In this document: in pieces, positions 37,456 through 44,653 of the stretch
Numbering within the stretch: position 1 is the first letter of the stretch
How the letters are laid out: the number at the start of each line of letters is the position of its first letter
Assembly (NCBI GenBank): GCA_905216095.1
Contig: CAJMSQ010000001.1
Span: forward strand, 68,893 to 132,892
From: an uncultured bacterium
GTDB taxonomy: Bacteria; Bacteroidota; Bacteroidia; Bacteroidales; Bacteroidaceae
Length of the DNA: 64,000 bases
Direction of reading: 5' to 3'
Made by a program: the position numbers and the translations under genes
The notes under the pieces: generated by a model
What the model saw: the letters and a program-made list of their open reading frames with translations, nothing else
What the model was told of the DNA's origin: nothing
Database searches by the model: none

Positions 37456-38466
37456 CTATCTGAGCAGCCGTTCCACGTTCTGTTCCAGTTTGTCTGCAGG
37501 GACGTCGCGGGCTATGATTCTGCCGTCGGCCGCTATCAGCAGGTTGCCCGGCACGTAGCGTATGCCGAAGGTTTCCACCATGGGGCTGTCGAATGCTTTC
37601 CCGTCGCAAACGGTCAGCGCGTCGGTGCTGTCGCGTTCGGCCCTGCGGCGGCAGGCCCTGAGGTCCGTGTCCAGCGAGACGGAGAGTATCCTCAGCCGGC
37701 TTCCGTGGGCGCGGTGGATGCGTTTCAGCCGTCCGGTCATTTCGTTGCTCGCGTTGCTCCACGATGCCCAGAACACGACGAGCGCGGGATGTCCGGACAA
37801 GTCGGCGCGTGTCAGTGTCCGTCCGGTCAATGTTTCGGCCTTGAAGTCCGGCAAGGCTTGTCCGGCCGCGTTGTTCAGCCATGGGCGCAAGCGTCGTGCC
37901 GTTGCGGCCAGCGGGGCGTTGCGCGGCTGTTCGCGGGTCAGGACATCGAGCAGCGACAAGGCCGTTTTTGCGTCGGGGGCCTCCACGTGTTCGAAGTATC
38001 TCTTGAATACCGCCACGGCAGCCAGCGTCTTCGGATGACTGCGTATGAAGTCGGCCGCCGCCATCTCCGCTTCGCCGGCCTTTTTATCGGCGTTTTGCAG
38101 TCGGAAGTCGGTGAGCAGTTCGTTTTCCTCGCTTCCCGAGATGTCCGCCTCGCCGAGTTTGGCCGCGTTTCCCTTCATCCGGATGACTTTTCCCGGTTCT
38201 CCCACGACGTAGGTCTGTGAGAAGTTGGGGTAGAGTAGGGTGAGGACGGTGGGTGTGCCGAGTACGCGCTCGTAGCTGAATTTCCCGTCCTCGATGCGTA
38301 TGGTGTCGATGTCGGGATTGGCTTTGTCGTCGTTGTAGACGTAGAATTCGGCCTGTTTGATGCCTTCTATTTTTCCTTCGATGCGTACCCTGTCCTTGGG
38401 GGTTGAGCAGGCTGTTGCGAGCAGTGCCGCCACAAGGCATGTCGCAAGGCTTCTGAGTGCTGTCAT
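37456..38466 (-). CDS. Thioredoxin-fold lipoprotein lacking the CxxC cysteines
   Basis: A 336-residue protein with a lipoprotein signal (LLATACST). An N-terminal DUF4369-like domain (about 25-130, 'VRIEGKIEGIKQAEFYVYND') and a helical middle precede a TlpA/AhpC-type thioredoxin fold from about residue 215 ('LTRADLSGHPALVVFWASWSNASNEMTGRL'). Active TlpA proteins have WCxxC at this point; here it reads W-S-N-A-S, so both redox cysteines are gone. 'VSLDTDLRA' and 'YVPGNLLIAADGRIIARDVP' (cis-proline region) keep the fold. It may therefore bind a partner or ligand rather than reduce disulfides. The acidic export signal is absent (Cys followed by S-T-P-K), so a periplasmic face is likely. Confidence 0.82.
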   Translation of the reverse strand: MTALRSLATCLVAALLATACSTPKDRVRIEGKIEGIKQAEFYVYNDDKANPDIDTIRIEDGKFSYERVLGTPTVLTLLYPNFSQTYVVGEPGKVIRMKGNAAKLGEADISGSEENELLTDFRLQNADKKAGEAEMAAADFIRSHPKTLAAVAVFKRYFEHVEAPDAKTALSLLDVLTREQPRNAPLAATARRLRPWLNNAAGQALPDFKAETLTGRTLTRADLSGHPALVVFWASWSNASNEMTGRLKRIHRAHGSRLRILSVSLDTDLRACRRRAERDSTDALTVCDGKAFDSPMVETFGIRYVPGNLLIAADGRIIARDVPADKLEQNVERLLR

Positions 38467-38649
38467 GTGCCGTGTGTGCGTTGGTTTCGTGGGGTGGGGG
38501 TATTTTTAGTCCATTCCGACGCACTGCGGACGCAGGCTCATGCCTTTTTCCGGTGTCTTGTCCCGTTTTTCGGCATGGGTCGGCGTCCGCAGTTGTCCGG
38601 TATTTTCGACGTCAGTCCGTCTTGGGGAGAGCTTTCTCCCGTCCGCAGG

Positions 38650-40350
38650 TTATTTTACGAGGCTACGGAAGGCGTTGTCGTTGAAGAGGGTGATGAACTC
38701 CAGGTCTTTGGCTGCGCGGGCCTTGAGCGAGGGGTCTTTGGCGATGGCCTCTTTCAGCGAAGCCAGTGCCGTTGCCGTCTGGTTGGTGCGTGCGCCGACG
38801 ATGGCCTTCAGGTAGTCGGTGGTGGCGTCGGGCTTGGCGATGCCGGTCAGGGTCTGTGCGGCAGCGGAATAGTCCTTGTTCAGGATTAGTGCCAGTGCGG
38901 CGCTGTTTGTCTTGGTTCCGGCCAGGCTTTGTGCGGCCTGCGCGTAGTTACCTTTGGCAATCTGCAGGTTGCCGAGCACTTCGTTGTAGTTGCGTGCCGT
39001 GGTAGCTTTCGCCAGCAGGTTCTCAGCCTCTGCCTGCTTGCCTTCGGCCAGTGCGATGAGCGCGCTGTTGGCGTTTACCTCGGCAGCGTTGGCCTTCTGT
39101 GCGGCGGCCTGTGCAAGGTAGCTCTTGGTAGCGGCGAGGTCACCCTTGGCATAAGCCAGTTCGGCCAGGTTGTTGTGGGCGCGGTAATCCTGCGGGTAGA
39201 GCCGTGCGGCGGTCTTGTAGATATTTTCCTTCTCTCCGGCGTTCTCGGTCAGCGATGCGAGGTACAGAAGTTCCTCTACGGAGAGCTTGGAAGCATCGTT
39301 CTTGTACTGGTCTTCGATTTCGTCGTCGCTGCGTCCGATGATGTTGTAATTGAGTGTCAGGCGTGCGCGGCGCAGCTCGGGCAGAATTTCGTCGGCCAGT
39401 TCGGTATAGGCGGCCGAGATGTTGCGGATTTGTTTTTCACGCTCTTCCGGGTCCTGGTACATGGAGAGTACGCGCAGGATGATGTCTTTGTCCTGCAGGT
39501 TCGACTCGGATACGAGCTGCTGGAAGCCTTCCCAGTCTTCGGCCGTGTATTTTGCGTCCACGTCGGTCTCGATGTCCATTTTCTTGAGTTCGCCTTTGAC
39601 GTAACCGGTCGAGGTCTTCTGACGTTCGGCCGCCAGTTTCTGGTTGAAATCCAGCTTTCCGTCGGGTGAAGCATAGGCCGAAACTTCGATTCCGTCTATT
39701 TCAAAGCCCTTCTGGTCGGCTTTTATCTCGCGCAAGGTCTTGACAAAATCCTGCACCGATACGCTTTTGAGTTCGCTGGTGCGCACCTTGGCCTGGTTGA
39801 TGAGGTATTTGATTTGCGCTTGCTTCACTTGTGCGATGGCGTACTGGTAGGCATCTTCGCCCGTAGCCGTATTGGCGGTGCCGGCGGTGCGGCCCAGCAA
39901 CGCCGAGGTGGACAGTACGCCGTCGGCCACCTTGACTTCGGGTATGTTCACCTGCTTCTTGCCCAGGCGGGCGTCGAAGGTAAGGAACAGTTCGCTCTGC
40001 TCCATGTTGTCCACATAGGCGAAAGTATTTTTCATCGTATAGTTACCGCCCACCTTGTAGGAGATTTCCTGGTCGTTGCCCTGTACTTTCTCGCCCTGGA
40101 AGGTGGCAGCCTGTCCCGTAGCCTGCCCTCCGGCGTAACGGAGTACGGGGGTGACGGTGACGACAGCCTTTTTCTTCATGTATTTTTCGGGGAAACGGCC
40201 GTTGATGGTTACGGGAACCTGTCCGGCCACGGCTTCGAGCGGCGAGGGGGTCACCGTGAAGTTGTCCGCAGTCAGTTCTCCCATTTTGTTACATGAGGCC
40301 AGCACGAGCGTAGATGCCAATGCGAGCGGTAAGAATGATTTGCTTTGCAT
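38650..40350 (-). CDS. OmpA-like/TPR outer-membrane lipoprotein
   Basis: I chose the start at 40350 (MQSKSFLPLALASTLVLASC), which gives a lipobox at Cys20; the frame extends 12 codons upstream. The N-terminal 200 residues are beta-rich ('FTVTPSPLEAVAGQVPVTINGRFP'). An OmpA-like peptidoglycan-binding segment follows ('FEIDGIEVSAYASPDGKLDFNQKLAAERQ'), in which the usual middle is stretched by a 100-residue helical insert. The C-terminal 230 residues are alanine-rich TPR-like helix pairs ('LYPQDYRAHNNLAELAYAKG'). A lipid anchor with an OmpA-type domain suggests a link between outer membrane and cell wall. Such OmpA/TPR lipoproteins are abundant in Bacteroidales; the exact role is unknown. Confidence 0.78.
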   Translation of the reverse strand: MQSKSFLPLALASTLVLASCNKMGELTADNFTVTPSPLEAVAGQVPVTINGRFPEKYMKKKAVVTVTPVLRYAGGQATGQAATFQGEKVQGNDQEISYKVGGNYTMKNTFAYVDNMEQSELFLTFDARLGKKQVNIPEVKVADGVLSTSALLGRTAGTANTATGEDAYQYAIAQVKQAQIKYLINQAKVRTSELKSVSVQDFVKTLREIKADQKGFEIDGIEVSAYASPDGKLDFNQKLAAERQKTSTGYVKGELKKMDIETDVDAKYTAEDWEGFQQLVSESNLQDKDIILRVLSMYQDPEEREKQIRNISAAYTELADEILPELRRARLTLNYNIIGRSDDEIEDQYKNDASKLSVEELLYLASLTENAGEKENIYKTAARLYPQDYRAHNNLAELAYAKGDLAATKSYLAQAAAQKANAAEVNANSALIALAEGKQAEAENLLAKATTARNYNEVLGNLQIAKGNYAQAAQSLAGTKTNSAALALILNKDYSAAAQTLTGIAKPDATTDYLKAIVGARTNQTATALASLKEAIAKDPSLKARAAKDLEFITLFNDNAFRSLVK

Positions 40351-40383
40351 GATGATATAGGTGTTGGATATGTAAATATGGCA

Positions 40384-40391
40384 CAAAGGTA
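40384..40391 (-). promoter_or_regulatory. Predicted -7 box of the OmpA/TPR lipoprotein gene
   Basis: Minus strand TACCTTTG, 34 bases before the ATG at 40350. No clear -33 element at the usual distance. Confidence 0.5.
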
Positions 40392-40542
40392 CGCATTTCT
40401 TGCATAAAGGTATGCCTGTGCCGATACTCTTTTTCTTATAAAAGCTTAATTCCTAATCTTTCCCTGCTTCTGCGCCGGCGTTTCCTCCGGTGCGTTCTCC
40501 CGTTCTTGCGGGTACGGAAAACGGTCTGCGGGGATGCGAAAA

Positions 40543-40624
40543 ACTACATGCACATGTAAGCGTTCCTACATGCACATGTAGTTTCTCTTAGATGTACATG
40601 TAGTTCGTCCTACATGTACATGTA
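40543..40624. repeat. Four CTACATG(T/C)ACATGTAG palindromes
   Basis: Four 16-base palindromes start at 40543, 40566, about 40592 and 40609. Their centre is CA or TA instead of the usual single C or G, so both arms plus centre have changed while symmetry is kept (CTACATGTACATGTAG is perfect). No promoter box or GTTAAAAATGTTAATG end is nearby. Located between two minus-strand genes. Confidence 0.8.
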
Positions 40625-40709
40625 AAAAATGCTATCCCTAATGCGCTGATTGCCAGGTCTTATAAAATGCTTCCGGAAAGCACCTTTCTCCACCTTCGGC
40701 GGCATGTGC

Positions 40710-41903
40710 TCACTGCGCGTCAGCCGTGAGGACCGCGTGGGCCAGGGCTTCGCCCAGTTTCCCGGCTTCGGCGAGCGTCTGCGCCCCGGGTGCGTGCTGC
40801 CACTCGACGGCCGTGCCCGTTTCCTCCATTTTCATTTGCTCGTTGTACGAGTGCATGAGCCTCAATGCCTGTCCCGACCACGTGAATCCGCCGAAGCAGC
40901 CCAGCTTGTGACACGACACGGAGCGGCCCGAAAGCCGTTTCAGCAGGTCTTCGACTGCGGGAAACAGTCCGCCGTTGTAGGTCGGGCTGCCGATGGCCAG
41001 GCCCCGGTAGCGGAAGATGTCGGCCAGCACGAACGACAACGGCGATACGCTCAGGTCGTGCACGATGATTTTGCGCAGTCCCGCCTTGGCGGCGCCTTCG
41101 GCCACGGCTTCGGCGGCGCGGCGCGTGTTGCCGTACATCGAACCGTAGCATACGACCAGTCCTTCCTGCGTCTCGCCCGCGCTCAGGCGGCGGTAAGTCT
41201 CGACGGCCCGTCCGGCCTCGGCCGTCCACACGGGGCCGTGCGTGGAGCAGATGGTACGTATGTCGAGCTGTCCCAGTTTGCGCAGTCCCGCCTGTACGGG
41301 TGCGCAGAACTTCCCGAGGATGGCGGCGAAGTAGCGTTCCATTTCGCGGAAGTAAGGTTCGGTGTCGGTCTGCGTGTCGAGCACCGCGCCGTTCAGTGCG
41401 CCGAAGCAGCCGAACGCATCGCCCGAGAAGAGCGTCCCGTCGGCGGCATCGAACGTCATCATCGTCTCCGGCCAGTGCAGCATGGGCGTCAAGTAGAACG
41501 TAAGCGTGCGGTTGCCCAGACAGAGCGTGTCTCCGTCGCACACGGTCACGTCGTCGGTGTCCCCCTCGCCGTAGAAGCCGCGCACCATTTCGAACGTCTT
41601 GCGGTTGCCCACGAGGCGTATGCCGGGATAGTACTTGCGTATGAGCGAGATGGCCCCCGAGTGGTCGGGCTCCATGTGGTTGATGACGAGATAGTCCACG
41701 GGGCGGTCGCCGATGGCCTCGCGTATTTTCCCGATATATTCGTCGAAGAAGGCCGCGTCCACCGTGTCGATGAGCGCCACCTGCTTGTCGGCTATCAGAT
41801 AAGAGTTGTAGGAAATGCCTGCGGGCAATGTCCACAGTCCTTCGAAGCGGTGTTTCGTGCGGTCGTTCACACCTACGTAATAGAGATCGTCTTTTATTTT
41901 CAT
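40710..41903 (-). CDS. Flavodiiron protein (A-type flavoprotein)
   Basis: A 397-residue cytoplasmic enzyme with a metallo-beta-lactamase-like diiron domain (1-250) and a C-terminal flavodoxin domain (255-395). Iron ligands are visible in 'INHMEPDHSG' (H-x-E-x-D-H), in 'PMLHWPETMMTF' and in 'FSGDAFG'. FMN binding is shown by 'VVCYGSMYGNTRRAAEAVAEG'. Flavodiiron proteins reduce O2 to water and/or NO to N2O and protect anaerobes from brief air exposure. No rubredoxin gene is adjacent, so the electron donor must be elsewhere. Monocistronic, back to back with an AEC transporter gene. Confidence 0.94.
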   Translation of the reverse strand: MKIKDDLYYVGVNDRTKHRFEGLWTLPAGISYNSYLIADKQVALIDTVDAAFFDEYIGKIREAIGDRPVDYLVINHMEPDHSGAISLIRKYYPGIRLVGNRKTFEMVRGFYGEGDTDDVTVCDGDTLCLGNRTLTFYLTPMLHWPETMMTFDAADGTLFSGDAFGCFGALNGAVLDTQTDTEPYFREMERYFAAILGKFCAPVQAGLRKLGQLDIRTICSTHGPVWTAEAGRAVETYRRLSAGETQEGLVVCYGSMYGNTRRAAEAVAEGAAKAGLRKIIVHDLSVSPLSFVLADIFRYRGLAIGSPTYNGGLFPAVEDLLKRLSGRSVSCHKLGCFGGFTWSGQALRLMHSYNEQMKMEETGTAVEWQHAPGAQTLAEAGKLGEALAHAVLTADAQ

Positions 41904-41954
41904 GTCAGATGCTTTTCGTTGCAGCCGCCGCGGCGGTTGTTACGTTTTTCAGCG

Positions 41955-41962
41955 CAAAAGTA
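41955..41962 (-). promoter_or_regulatory. Predicted -7 box of the flavodiiron gene
   Basis: Minus strand TACTTTTG, 52 bases before the ATG at 41903, in the divergent gap to the AEC transporter. Confidence 0.5.
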
Positions 41963-42052
41963 CGATTTTTTTGTTGTTTTGTTTCCCATTAATTGGCCGT
42001 GTCGGCTATTTTTTAGAAACTTTGCATTTCGAATCATTACAAACGGTAGAAA

Positions 42053-42976
42053 ATGGATTACTTTCACATCGTCACACAGATGCTGATGCTCTTCGGCATC
42101 GTCCTGGTAGGCTATCTTTCCGCGCGGCGCGGACTGTGGGCCGCCGACATGAACCGCCGCATGTCCGTCTTCGTGCTCAACGTCACGGCACCCTGTCTCA
42201 TCTTAGGCTCCGTCATGGGCGACGGACTGGTGTTCGAGCGGGCCGAAATCGTGCAGCTGATGCTCGTTTCCGTGCTGAATTATGTCATTCTCATCGGCGG
42301 CGCGTACGCTGTCACGGCAATCTGGCGGCTCGATGCCTACCGCCGCGGCCTGCTGCGCTTCATGTTGTCGTTCGGCAACGTCACGTTCATCGGCTTTCCC
42401 GTGCTGGCCGCCATTTTCGGCGAGCGGGCCGTGTTCTACGGCGCGGTGCTGACCATACCTTTCAACGTCCTGATATTCACCATCGGCGTGGAGTTCGTGC
42501 GTGGCGGCGGGCAACTGTGGCGCGCCTTCCGTCCCCGGTTGGTTTTCTCGCCTTGCGTCATCGCCTCGCTGGGGGCTGTCGTCCTCGCCCTGCTCAAGGC
42601 GGAGACACCGGCCCCCGTTGCCGAGTGGTTCCATCTGCTGGGCGACATGACCATCCCCTGCGCGCTGCTCATCATCGGGTCGAGCCTGACGGCCGTCCCC
42701 GTGCGGGCCATGGCGGGCAACCGCTTTGTCTACACTGTCGCCGTGCTCAAGCTGCTGGTCCTGCCGCTGGTCGTTCTGGTCGCCTTCCGGCTGCTGGGCA
42801 TGGGCGGCTACGTGACGAGCGTCGCCGTCGTGCTGAGCGCCATGCCCGTGGCCGCCAACGGCATCATGTTCTGTCTGAAGTACGGCCGCGACGAACGTCT
42901 TATGGCCCAGGGCATATTCCTCACCACGCTGCTTTCCGTGGGCAGCATCCCGCTGGTGGCCATGCTTTGCATGTGA
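42053..42976 (+). CDS. AEC family membrane transporter
   Basis: A 307-residue integral membrane protein with about ten helices in two inverted halves, as in the auxin efflux carrier/bile-acid-transporter fold. Conserved family text includes 'LFGIVLVGYLSARRGLW' near the start, 'LSFGNVTFIGFPVLAAIFGERAVFYGAVL' with the helix-breaking N-x-x-F-x-G-x-P, and 'ALLIIGSSL'. Bacterial members export or import small organic acids such as malate; the substrate here is not readable. Single gene, divergent from the flavodiiron gene. Confidence 0.88.
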   Translation: MDYFHIVTQMLMLFGIVLVGYLSARRGLWAADMNRRMSVFVLNVTAPCLILGSVMGDGLVFERAEIVQLMLVSVLNYVILIGGAYAVTAIWRLDAYRRGLLRFMLSFGNVTFIGFPVLAAIFGERAVFYGAVLTIPFNVLIFTIGVEFVRGGGQLWRAFRPRLVFSPCVIASLGAVVLALLKAETPAPVAEWFHLLGDMTIPCALLIIGSSLTAVPVRAMAGNRFVYTVAVLKLLVLPLVVLVAFRLLGMGGYVTSVAVVLSAMPVAANGIMFCLKYGRDERLMAQGIFLTTLLSVGSIPLVAMLCM

Positions 42977-43080
42977 CTGAAGGGTGCGCAGAAGCCACTG
43001 CCTGCAATTGTCCCCGCATCCGGAACGACCGGGTGCGGGGACTGTTGTATGTGTAAGGCGGCCGGGCCGCCCGTGCAGGC

Positions 43081-44118
43081 TTATTTGGCGAGCAACGTGG
43101 TATGTCCTACCATGCGGTATTTATATACACGGCCGTCGTCCTCATCGCGTTCCTCGTAGGTGTAGTCCTCGACGATGTAGGCGCGCGTTCCCGAGAACGT
43201 CACGTTCAGGAAGCCGGCGCTGTCTTCCGCGTCGTCATCCTCGGCCCAGTCGTAGAACAGGATGCCGCGGCTTTCGTCCTGCCATTGCCAGGTGGAGTAT
43301 TCGCGCACGCCGTTTCTGTAAAGCACGGAATAGGTGCCCGAAGGAGAGAACGTGATTTCGTCGGCAAATTCCGTTTCCAAATCCCACATGAAGTCGTCGG
43401 CCGTGACGCTGTCTGCCGCGAGGCTGGGATGTATGTCGAAGGCTTTGAGGCTGTCCGTGAGCACATCGTAGCGCAGGTGGACAACATTGACACCGTTCTC
43501 GCTGGCCCAGAATTCAATGGATTCCTGCAACCACGTGCGGCAAAGATTCTGCGAGTTCACGCCCGTAGCGGTCTGTTCCTTGCGTGCGGTGACGGTGCTG
43601 GTGCGGCCCGTGGTCTTGTCCTCGAACGTGATTGTCGTTGCGCCTTCCGCCACTTTCATGGCCAGTTCCATGCCGTCCAGCACAATGGTGCCGTCGGCCT
43701 CGATGGTGTACTTGCCGTAGTCGTGGAAGCCGTCGTAACCATAGCTGCGCGAGGCGTGCTTGCGCGACTTGAGCAGACGCAGGATGTCTTTCTTGCCGCC
43801 CACCTTTACGGGTGCTTCCTTCTTCTGCGTGTAATTGTTTGCACCGATGTACGTCACGATGTAGCTGCCGTCACCCAGCAGTTCGATGGATTCGATGGCT
43901 TTGCCGTTGGTCGCGGCGCTCGAGAAATCGCCTGTGATGTTGTACTTGGCGGCCTGTTGGGCGTTGGCCTCGGGGACGAACTCGGTCGGGCCTGACGGGG
44001 GAGTCGTGGGGCTGGGAACGGGGTTGAACGGGGCTTCGTCGTCGCTGCCGCAGGCGGCCAGTGAGAAAGCCATCAGGGCTGCCGATGCGTAGACGGCCAG
44101 TGTCTGGAATTTCTTCAT
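43081..44118 (-). CDS. Lipoprotein of unknown function, lipocalin-like
   Basis: A 345-residue protein with a signal segment and lipobox 'FSLAACGSDDEAP'; acidic residues after the cysteine suggest surface display. A proline/threonine-rich linker (VPSPTTPPSGPTEF) leads to two beta-rich domains (about 60-190 and 195-340). The first has 'ESIELLGDGSYIVTYIG' and the second 'WLQESIEFWASENGVNVVHLRY' and 'FSPSGTYSVLYRNGVREYSTWQW', a text often seen in Bacteroidales lipocalin-like lipoproteins. No function can be given. Its own promoter is at 44175-44182. The element copy F upstream points in the same direction and ends 165 bases before the ATG. Confidence 0.7.
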   Translation of the reverse strand: MKKFQTLAVYASAALMAFSLAACGSDDEAPFNPVPSPTTPPSGPTEFVPEANAQQAAKYNITGDFSSAATNGKAIESIELLGDGSYIVTYIGANNYTQKKEAPVKVGGKKDILRLLKSRKHASRSYGYDGFHDYGKYTIEADGTIVLDGMELAMKVAEGATTITFEDKTTGRTSTVTARKEQTATGVNSQNLCRTWLQESIEFWASENGVNVVHLRYDVLTDSLKAFDIHPSLAADSVTADDFMWDLETEFADEITFSPSGTYSVLYRNGVREYSTWQWQDESRGILFYDWAEDDDAEDSAGFLNVTFSGTRAYIVEDYTYEERDEDDGRVYKYRMVGHTTLLAK

Positions 44119-44174
44119 GATGTGTTTTTTTATAAATGGATGAATGAATTTGGATGCTTTGCGTAAATTTTTCG

Positions 44175-44182
44175 CAAAAGTA
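44175..44182 (-). promoter_or_regulatory. Predicted -7 box of the 345-residue lipoprotein gene
   Basis: Minus strand TACTTTTG, 57 bases before the ATG. A run of eight G (44201-44208) lies about where the -33 element should be. Confidence 0.45.
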
Positions 44183-44283
44183 ACTAATGCAATCCTTTTC
44201 GGGGGGGGTAATTCCTTAAAAGATGTAAAAACAAGGAATTTGATGCTTATGTGGTAGTTTTCCCGGTCTGTCCGGCACGCAGA

Positions 44284-44540
44284 ACATTAACATTTTTAAC
44301 CTTTGCTCACTTTTGGCGGCGCGTACATGGCTTGTAGCTTTTCCTACATGCAGGGCCGGAAATTCCTACATGGCATGTAGGACGAACTACATGGCATGTA
44401 CGAAATCCCGTCATAGGGCCGGTTTCTCCCCGAAACGGACTTGCAAACACGAAAAAAGGACGGTTTCAGGCCGTCCTCCGTGCTTGCGCAATACAAAGAT
44501 AATACATTTTTCGTCCAAAAGCAAATTGTGTTAAAATCGC
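44284..44540 (-). repeat. 256-bp promoter-hairpin-palindrome element, copy F
   Basis: Read leftwards. Box: TTTG 44525-44522, 20 bases, TATCTTTG 44501-44494. Hairpin: GGACGG/CCGTCC 44476-44458 followed by six T (44457-44452). Palindromes CTACATGCCATGTAG and relatives lie at about 44400-44325. The closing GGTTAAAAATGTTAATG ends at 44284. This is the only copy pointing towards the start of a gene (43081-44118). It shares hairpin and flanking text with copy C. Confidence 0.87.
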
Positions 44541-44556
44541 AATATGATTGCCGCAC

Positions 44557-44584
44557 GTAGGGACGCGATGAATCGCGTCCCTAC
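44557..44584. mobile_element. Collapsed MITE-like element, bare 28-bp palindrome
   Basis: Arms GTAGGGACGCGAT and ATCGCGTCCCTAC with GA between them are the two ends of the 89-bp element of 23587-23675 without its middle, as expected after deletion between inverted ends. To its right (44585-44623) is a decayed promoter box on the minus strand, the same arrangement as at 23548-23586. Confidence 0.8.
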
Positions 44585-44653
44585 ATACGATATTTTCGCC
44601 CGAAAGCGAATTGTGTTAAAACCGCCCGGCGGGGTGGGGGAGTGGTCCCGCCG

